A program made the translations under genes and the position numbers. From positions 230,677-294,676 of the forward strand of contig NZ_BMSV01000007.1 of assembly GCF_014649335.1 (NCBI RefSeq): 64,000 bases of DNA, read 5' to 3'. Within the stretch, counting starts at the first letter, position 1; every line of letters begins with the position of its first letter. Below, piece by piece: positions 59,570 through 64,000 of this stretch. Source of the DNA: Streptomyces roseolilacinus (GTDB lineage Bacteria; Actinomycetota; Actinomycetes; Streptomycetales; Streptomycetaceae). Under the pieces are notes generated by a model. The model was given only the letters and a program-made list of their open reading frames with translations. It searched no databases and was not told the origin of the DNA.

Positions 59570-59989
59570 TCAGGACCGCGCGTACACGCCCTGGGCGAAC
59601 TCGGCGACCTTGTCCTGCGGCAGGTGCCGGGCGAGGTCGGCCTCGCTGATGATGCCGACCAGCCGCTTGTTCTCGATGACCGGCAGGCGCTTGATCCGGT
59701 GGCTCTGCATCTCGCGCAGCACCTCGTTCACGTCCGCGCCCGCGTCGATCCAGCGGGGGGTGCCCTCCGCCACGTCGCCGCACGTCACACGGGACGGGTC
59801 GCGGCCCGCCGCGACGCACTTGAGGACGATGTCGCGGTCCGTGACGATGCCGCAGAGCCGCTCGTTCTCGTCGGCGATGGGCAGCGCGCCCACGTTGTGC
59901 TCGCGCATCAGCTGCGCGGCGCGGTCCAGGGTCTCGTGGGCGGGGATCCAGTGGGCCCCCGGGTGCATGATGTCTCGGGCGGTGGTCAT
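59570..59989 (-). CDS. Two-CBS-domain protein
   Basis: A stand-alone Bateman module of 139 residues. CBS1: ARDIMHPGAHWIPAHETLDR ... VGALPIADENERLCGIVTDR. CBS2: CGDVAEGTPRWIDAGADVNE ... IKRLPVIENKRLVGIISEAD. Such proteins bind adenosine nucleotides and tune partner enzymes or transporters; in actinobacteria many respond to dormancy or stress. No partner gene is evident next to it. ATG 59989 has GGAGG upstream. The frame to 60106 beyond it is not supported. Confidence 0.9.
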   Translation of the reverse strand: MTTARDIMHPGAHWIPAHETLDRAAQLMREHNVGALPIADENERLCGIVTDRDIVLKCVAAGRDPSRVTCGDVAEGTPRWIDAGADVNEVLREMQSHRIKRLPVIENKRLVGIISEADLARHLPQDKVAEFAQGVYARS

Positions 59990-60118
59990 GGGGTGCGTTC
60001 CTCCGTAAGGGCATGCGTGGTCTCCCCGAGCCCCTTCATTCTGGACGCGCCCACCCGCCCCCGCGACCGCTGCGACCCCGGACGGCGGGCCGCAGCGGTC
60101 GGGCACGGGCCCGGCGGG

Positions 60119-60889
60119 TCAGCCGCGCGGCTTCGCCCCGCGCTTCGCCAGCAGGTCGGCCATCAGGCCGATCTCCGACCGCTGCGCGTCGACCATGCCC
60201 TGGGCGAGGCTCCGCTGCACGCCGACGCGGCAGGCGTCGGCGCAGCCCTGCGCCATGGCGACGCCGCCCTCGTGGTGGTCGGTCATCAGCTGGAGGTACA
60301 GCACCTCGGCGGCGACACCGCTCGCCGAACGCAGCCGCTCCAGCTCGGCCTTGGTGGCCATGCCCGGCATGAGCGCCCCGCCGGCGGTGGCGGCCGGGCC
60401 GCTGTGCGCCCCGCCGCCGTGCGCGTCCCCGTGGCCGCCGCCGTACGCCCCGCCGGGGTCCGTGCCGTGGCCCCGCGCCATCCAGGCCATCGGCTCCCGG
60501 TCCGGCGCCGTCTTCGGCAGGCCCCACAGGTCCAGCCAGCCCAGCATCATGCCGCGCTGGTTGGCCTGCGTGTTGGCGATGTCGTACGCCAGACGGCGCA
60601 CCTCCTCGTCCCGCGTGCGGTCCCGCACGATGAACGACATCTCCACCGCCTGCTGGTGGTGCACCGACATGTCCCGCGCGAACCCGGCGTCCGCCGAGCC
60701 GTCGCCCGGCACGGCCGCCGCCGGCCGCCCGGCGTCCCGGCCCAGCGCCGTGACCGTGGCCCAGCCCGCGAACAGCAGCGCCAGCACCACCGCCCCCGCC
60801 GCCGGCCAGACCAGCCGGCCCGGCCGGGTGCGGGCGGCCGGCTCCGCGCCGGCCTCCCGGTCCGCGCCCTCCGGCTCCGCGGGGGTCAC
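60119..60889 (-). CDS. DUF305 (CopM-like ferritin fold) membrane-anchored protein
   Basis: One N-terminal transmembrane anchor (LVWPAAGAVVLALLFAGWATV, about 30-50) displays the domain outside the cell. DUF305 motifs rich in metal-binding residues: FARDMSVHHQQAVEMSFIV (His pair and Met), MMLGWLDLWG, and YLQLMTDHHEGGVAMAQGC with a second His pair. A His/Gly-rich insert (GGHGDAHGGGAHSG) could also hold metal. Relatives such as cyanobacterial CopM bind copper and silver in the periplasm. GTG 60889 overlaps the DUF3105 stop, showing coupling in a three-gene operon. A copper or silver buffering role is inferred. Confidence 0.87.
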   Translation of the reverse strand: MTPAEPEGADREAGAEPAARTRPGRLVWPAAGAVVLALLFAGWATVTALGRDAGRPAAAVPGDGSADAGFARDMSVHHQQAVEMSFIVRDRTRDEEVRRLAYDIANTQANQRGMMLGWLDLWGLPKTAPDREPMAWMARGHGTDPGGAYGGGHGDAHGGGAHSGPAATAGGALMPGMATKAELERLRSASGVAAEVLYLQLMTDHHEGGVAMAQGCADACRVGVQRSLAQGMVDAQRSEIGLMADLLAKRGAKPRG

Positions 60890-61545
60890 CGCTTCGCCGT
60901 CCCGTTCATCCCGCCGGTGCACGCCGCACCCGGCTCGGGCGTCTGCGGGCCCTGCACGTACCGGGCGAGGAACTGGTTCACGCGCGGGTCGTCGGCGCCG
61001 TCCACGGTGACCTGCTTGCCCCACGCCGACAGCATGATCGCGCCCGCCTGGTCCGCGACCGGGCTCATCATCGTGTACGGCGTCCGGGCGACCTTCTTCT
61101 CCAGCGCCTCGACGGCGTCCTTCGGGGCCTTGTCGTTGTACGTCACCCACACCGCGCCGTGCTCCAGCGAGTGGACCGCGTTCACCTCGGGGACGGGCTC
61201 CTCGTAGACGGCGCCGTCGCAGTCCATCCACACCTGGTGGTGGTCGCCGCCCACCGGCGGCTTCATCGGGTACGCGACGGTCTGCGTGACGTGGTCGCGG
61301 CCCAGCTTCTTCGCGTCCCACGACTTCTCGTCCGCGATGGGGGCCCTGGCCGCGGCCTCCTGCTGCTGCTTCTCCTGCGACTCCTCGTCGAGCACGTACG
61401 CGCCGAAGCCGACGAGACCGGCGACGACGGCGGCGCTCAGCGTCAGTGTGAGGACGCGGGTGCGGCGCTCGCGGGCCAGCTCGGCCCTGCGCATCTGCTC
61501 TATCCGGGCCCGGCGGTCGGGGGACGAGGAACGGTTGGGGGTCAT
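60886..61545 (-). CDS. DUF3105 membrane-anchored protein
   Basis: A basic start and one transmembrane helix (VLTLTLSAAVVAGLVGFGAYV, about 30-50) precede an outward domain. It has the typical DUF3105 sequence VGGDHHQVWMDCDGAVYEEP and HSLEHGAVWVTYN, with His, Cys and Asp residues that may bind metal. VADQAGAIMLSAWGKQ follows. A second Cys is near the end (GAACTGGMNG). Function is not established. The gene shares its stop with the DUF305 start (GTGA), a pairing widespread in actinobacteria. ATG 61545 is the family start. Confidence 0.87.
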   Translation of the reverse strand: MTPNRSSSPDRRARIEQMRRAELARERRTRVLTLTLSAAVVAGLVGFGAYVLDEESQEKQQQEAAARAPIADEKSWDAKKLGRDHVTQTVAYPMKPPVGGDHHQVWMDCDGAVYEEPVPEVNAVHSLEHGAVWVTYNDKAPKDAVEALEKKVARTPYTMMSPVADQAGAIMLSAWGKQVTVDGADDPRVNQFLARYVQGPQTPEPGAACTGGMNGTAKR

Positions 61546-61637
61546 GACGGATCGTTTCCTTGCTGCGAGAGCGCTCCCGGGCGGGAGCGGGAGGGAACCT
61601 GGCGGCGGGACGGCGCGCGGACGCGCCGTGCGGCCCG

Positions 61638-62078
61638 TCAGGTCCGCAGCACCTGCAGGACGTGGAGGTCGGGGGCCCTGGGCGGGGCCCGGGGGCCGTC
61701 GGGCCGCACCGCGCCCGGCGCGGGGGCGAACGGGGCGAGCCCGTCCGCGTGCGACGGCGGGTCCGGGGGCGGGACGGTCAGCACCGCCGGGGTGAGCGGG
61801 GGGAAGAGGTCGCAGTCGCGGTCGTCGTAGGGGCAGCCGAACCGGCTCGCGGTCGCCGCCGCCGGGTCGAACGGCAGCGGGTCCGCCACCGCGCGCGCCG
61901 ACGCGTGCCCGTCGCGGGCGGCGCCGCCCGGACCGGCGTGCCCGTCCCGGCCGGAGTGCCCGGCGGGACCGGAGCACAGCAACAGCGCGGCGAGGAGCGT
62001 CGCCACGGCGCTCACCAGGGCCATGGGACGCACGATGCGCGCGGGACGCGCGATGCGTATGAGCCGCAGGCCCTCCAT
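61638..62078 (-). CDS. Small secreted/membrane protein, unknown (146 aa)
   Basis: An N-terminal hydrophobic helix (MALVSAVATLLAALLLC, about 19-35) is followed by a His/Gly-rich stretch (GHSGRDGHAGPGG, DGHASA), a Cys pair in FGCPYDDRDCDLFPP, a Pro-rich linker and the distinctive end APDLHVLQVLRT. I recall similar small proteins beside copper-related genes in Streptomyces but cannot name the family with certainty. The ATG at 62078 begins the transcript leading to DUF3105 and DUF305, 92 bp downstream. The His and Cys content agrees with metal binding. Confidence 0.65.
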   Translation of the reverse strand: MEGLRLIRIARPARIVRPMALVSAVATLLAALLLCSGPAGHSGRDGHAGPGGAARDGHASARAVADPLPFDPAAATASRFGCPYDDRDCDLFPPLTPAVLTVPPPDPPSHADGLAPFAPAPGAVRPDGPRAPPRAPDLHVLQVLRT

Positions 62079-62100
62079 GGGCGTGATGGTAATCGGCCAC

Positions 62101-62121
62101 CCCCCTGCGTACGCCAGGGGG
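62101..62121 (-). terminator. Short stem-loop after SpoIIE-type gene
   Basis: CCCCCTG and CAGGGGG pair around a 7-nt loop 10 bp past the stop of the phosphatase gene on the minus strand. Confidence 0.5.
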
Positions 62122-62130
62122 AGCGGGCGC

Positions 62131-63249
62131 TCAGTCGGCGGGACTCACCCGCAGGGCGAGGAGCGCCACGTCGTCGACGATCTCGCCGGTGTACCCCGAC
62201 ACGTCCCGCCACACCGCCCGCACCAGCGCCACGGGGTCGAGTTCCGGCCGGATCCGCTCGGTGAGCGGGTAGAACTCCCCGGCCGCGTCACGGGCCTCCG
62301 TCACCCCGTCCGTGTGCGCCAGCAGCACGCACGACGGTTCCAGCGGCACGCTCGCCGGGGTCGGGGCGGACGGCCCCGTCAGGCCCAGCCCGAGCGGCGG
62401 ACCCGGCTCCACCTCGACCTCCCGCACCCCGTTCCCCGTCACCAGGAGCGGCGGGGGGTGGCCGCAGCTCAGCACCCGCGCCTCGACCCTCCGGCCCGGC
62501 CCGCCGTCCCCGCCCGGCCCGCCGGGCCCGCCGTCGTCCGGCGCGTCGCGGGGGAACTCCACCAGCACGGCCGTCGCGAACAGCTCCGTGTCCTCCTGCC
62601 GCGAGGAGTCCACCACCAGCCGCCGGTCCAGCCGCGCGGCCACCCCCGTCAGCTCCGGCTCGTCCAGCACCGCCTCCCGGAACGTGCCGAGCAGCGCCGC
62701 CACCGTCGAGACCGCCGACAGCCCGTGCCCCTTCACGTCCGCCACGACCGCACGCACCCCGTACGGACCGGGCTGCACGTCGTACAGGTCCCCGCCGACC
62801 AGCGCCGTCCGCACCGCCGCCCGGTACAGCGCCCCGCACCGCACCGGCCCCACCCGCGGCGGCAGCGGCGGCAGCACCGCGTACTGGGCGGCCTCCGCGA
62901 CCGTGCGCACCGTCACCAGCTGGGCCTCGCGCCGGGCGCGCGCCCACGCCAGCAGCACGCTCACCCCGCCGATCAGCCCGAACGCCAGCAGGTCGCCGCC
63001 GGTGGCGTGCACCGCGCGGGCGTAGGGGAGGACCAGCGCCAGCATGACCACGACTGCCGCCAGCGACGTGCCGAGCACCCCGTACGCCAGCGACGCCAGC
63101 GGCGCCACCACGGCGAGCGCGAAGCCCAGCTGCACCGTCTCGGGCGTCAGGACCTGCGCCGCGAGCACGGCCAGCAGCAGCCCCCAGGGCACCGCGCGCA
63201 GCCAGCGCGGAGGACGGACACCGGGCAGTTCCCTCGGGACACGGTCCAT
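62131..63249 (-). CDS. Membrane-anchored PP2C-type (SpoIIE) serine phosphatase
   Basis: The N-terminal part (about 15-110) has four hydrophobic segments (WGLLLAVLAAQVLTP, FALAVVAPLASLAYGVLG, LAAVVVMLALVLPYA, LLAFGLIGGVSVLLAWA). The phosphatase domain (about 140-372) has metal-binding Asp residues in TALVGGDLYDVQPG, VVADVKGHGLSAVS, LLAHTDGVTEARD and EIVDDVALLAL. Such proteins dephosphorylate anti-anti-sigma factors and so influence stress or development sigma factors, but no anti-sigma pair is adjacent. ATG 63249 is the start; it is divergent from the glnA2-like gene. Confidence 0.9.
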   Translation of the reverse strand: MDRVPRELPGVRPPRWLRAVPWGLLLAVLAAQVLTPETVQLGFALAVVAPLASLAYGVLGTSLAAVVVMLALVLPYARAVHATGGDLLAFGLIGGVSVLLAWARARREAQLVTVRTVAEAAQYAVLPPLPPRVGPVRCGALYRAAVRTALVGGDLYDVQPGPYGVRAVVADVKGHGLSAVSTVAALLGTFREAVLDEPELTGVAARLDRRLVVDSSRQEDTELFATAVLVEFPRDAPDDGGPGGPGGDGGPGRRVEARVLSCGHPPPLLVTGNGVREVEVEPGPPLGLGLTGPSAPTPASVPLEPSCVLLAHTDGVTEARDAAGEFYPLTERIRPELDPVALVRAVWRDVSGYTGEIVDDVALLALRVSPAD

Positions 63250-63397
63250 GGCCCCAGTCTGCGGGAACTCCCCGCCGCCCGCCCTGCGCGGCACCTGACG
63301 TTACGTACGCCACACCCGGCCGGGCACTATGGGTTCGCAACGCGCACGAAACCGTGTGGTGGCATGCTGGCCCTGATCAGCGAGGATGGGTGTGGAA

Positions 63398-64000
63398 ATG
63401 GACAAGCAGCAGGAATTTGTGCTCCGAACCCTGGAGGAGCGCGACATCCGCTTCGTGCGCCTGTGGTTCACCGACGTGCTCGGCTTCCTCAAGTCGGTCG
63501 CCGTCGCCCCCGCCGAACTGGAGCAGGCGTTCGACGAGGGCATCGGCTTCGACGGCTCGGCCATCGAGGGCTTCGCGCGCGTGTACGAGTCCGACATGAT
63601 CGCCAAGCCGGACCCGGCCACCTTCCAGATCCTCCCCTGGCGCGCCGAGGCCCCCGGTACGGCCCGGATGTTCTGCGACATCCTCATGCCCGACGGCTCC
63701 CCGTCCTTCGCCGACCCCCGCTACGTCCTCAAGCGCATCCTCGCGAAGACCTCCGACCTCGGCTTCACCTTCTACACCCACCCCGAGATCGAGTTCTTCC
63801 TGCTCAAGGACAAGCCCGTCGACGGCAGGCGGCCCACCCCCGCCGACAACTCCGGCTACTTCGACCACACCCCGCAGAACGTCGGCATGGACTTCCGCCG
63901 GCAGGCCATCACGATGCTGGAGTCCATGGGCATCTCCGTGGAGTTCTCCCACCACGAGGGCGCCCCCGGCCAGCAGGAGATCGACCTGCGCTACGCCGAC
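63398..64000 (+). CDS. glnA2: Glutamine-synthetase-like enzyme, probable gamma-glutamylpolyamine synthetase GlnA2 (3' end outside window)
   Basis: The first 201 residues of a glutamine-synthetase-fold ligase. The beta-grasp domain (FVRLWFTDVLGFLKSVAVAP) and the latch loop GIGFDGSAIEGFARVYESD are clear. The start of the catalytic domain has the metal Glu residues in YTHPEIEFFLLKD and SHHEGAPGQQEIDLRYAD. The sequence agrees closely with what I recall of Streptomyces GlnA2, a gamma-glutamylpolyamine synthetase in polyamine use, rather than with GlnA. ATG 63398 is chosen; ATG 63386 in frame has no spacing for a ribosome site. The gene runs off the window, so length and C-terminal residues cannot be checked. 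Confidence 0.88.
   Translation, partial: MDKQQEFVLRTLEERDIRFVRLWFTDVLGFLKSVAVAPAELEQAFDEGIGFDGSAIEGFARVYESDMIAKPDPATFQILPWRAEAPGTARMFCDILMPDGSPSFADPRYVLKRILAKTSDLGFTFYTHPEIEFFLLKDKPVDGRRPTPADNSGYFDHTPQNVGMDFRRQAITMLESMGISVEFSHHEGAPGQQEIDLRYAD

Noticed and set aside
1..64000. tRNA genes, CRISPR arrays, insertion sequences, integrases
   Set aside because: No cloverleaf, no regularly spaced repeat array and no transposase or integrase motif was found by reading the gaps and frames.

Overview
The window is typical Streptomyces chromosome: very high G+C, strong third-position G/C bias, GTG and a few TTG/CTG starts, and many start/stop overlaps of the ATGA/GTGA kind. No tRNA, rRNA, insertion sequence, prophage or CRISPR array was seen. 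Gene content (nif3 / zinc-ribbon / RNase H-CobC, map, npdG, panB, glutamine-dependent nadE, a glnA2-like gene at the right edge, rnpB) is that of a conserved core arm rather than a genomic island. Function calls come from motif recognition; no database search was run.

Left part (1-14.6 kb). A drug-efflux MFS protein fused to a MarR-like domain is followed by a GNAT/O-methyltransferase pair and a small secreted transglycosylase. Then comes a five-gene minus-strand operon (10163 to 4302) behind a clear cobalamin riboswitch (about 10265-10415). It encodes two secreted, membrane-anchored proteins, one an alpha/alpha-toroid, and a complete ECF transporter (T, fused double ATPase, S). This looks like a vitamin B12 capture-and-import system with a transcobalamin-like receptor, and is the most interesting unit in the window. 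Next to it a KstR-like TetR regulator is divergent from a three-gene operon (GT4 glycosyltransferase, methyltransferase, second toroid protein). A perfect KstR-type operator lies between them.

Middle part (14.6-31.5 kb). Cell-wall amidase, DUF5336-like protein, methyltransferase and an MFS exporter lead to a GNAT, a MaoC-type hydratase and a broken siderophore-binding lipoprotein gene (frameshift plus loss of the 3' half at 21-bp tandem repeats). The nif3 / zinc ribbon / RNase H-phosphatase operon follows, in the order also known from mycobacteria. Then come a lone KDPG aldolase, YaaA, an RNB ribonuclease, a MerR/membrane-protein pair and the RNase P RNA gene, whose promoter region abuts the MerR operator.

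Right part (31.7-64 kb). Mostly single housekeeping or conserved genes: amidase, MazG-like, PhzF (twice), SDR, PhoD, Gfo/Idh/MocA, Bcr/CflA exporter, Rsm22 and a TetR behind a repeat-rich 446-bp intergenic region. An iron/haem group contains an FTR1-like protein with altered motifs, a lipoprotein and haem oxygenase. map, npdG, an M50 protease and panB follow, then an exporter/TetR pair, an EEP nuclease and nadE separated by a 64-bp perfect palindrome, a possible copper-related DUF3105/DUF305 operon, a SpoIIE-type phosphatase and the start of a glnA2-like gene cut by the window end.
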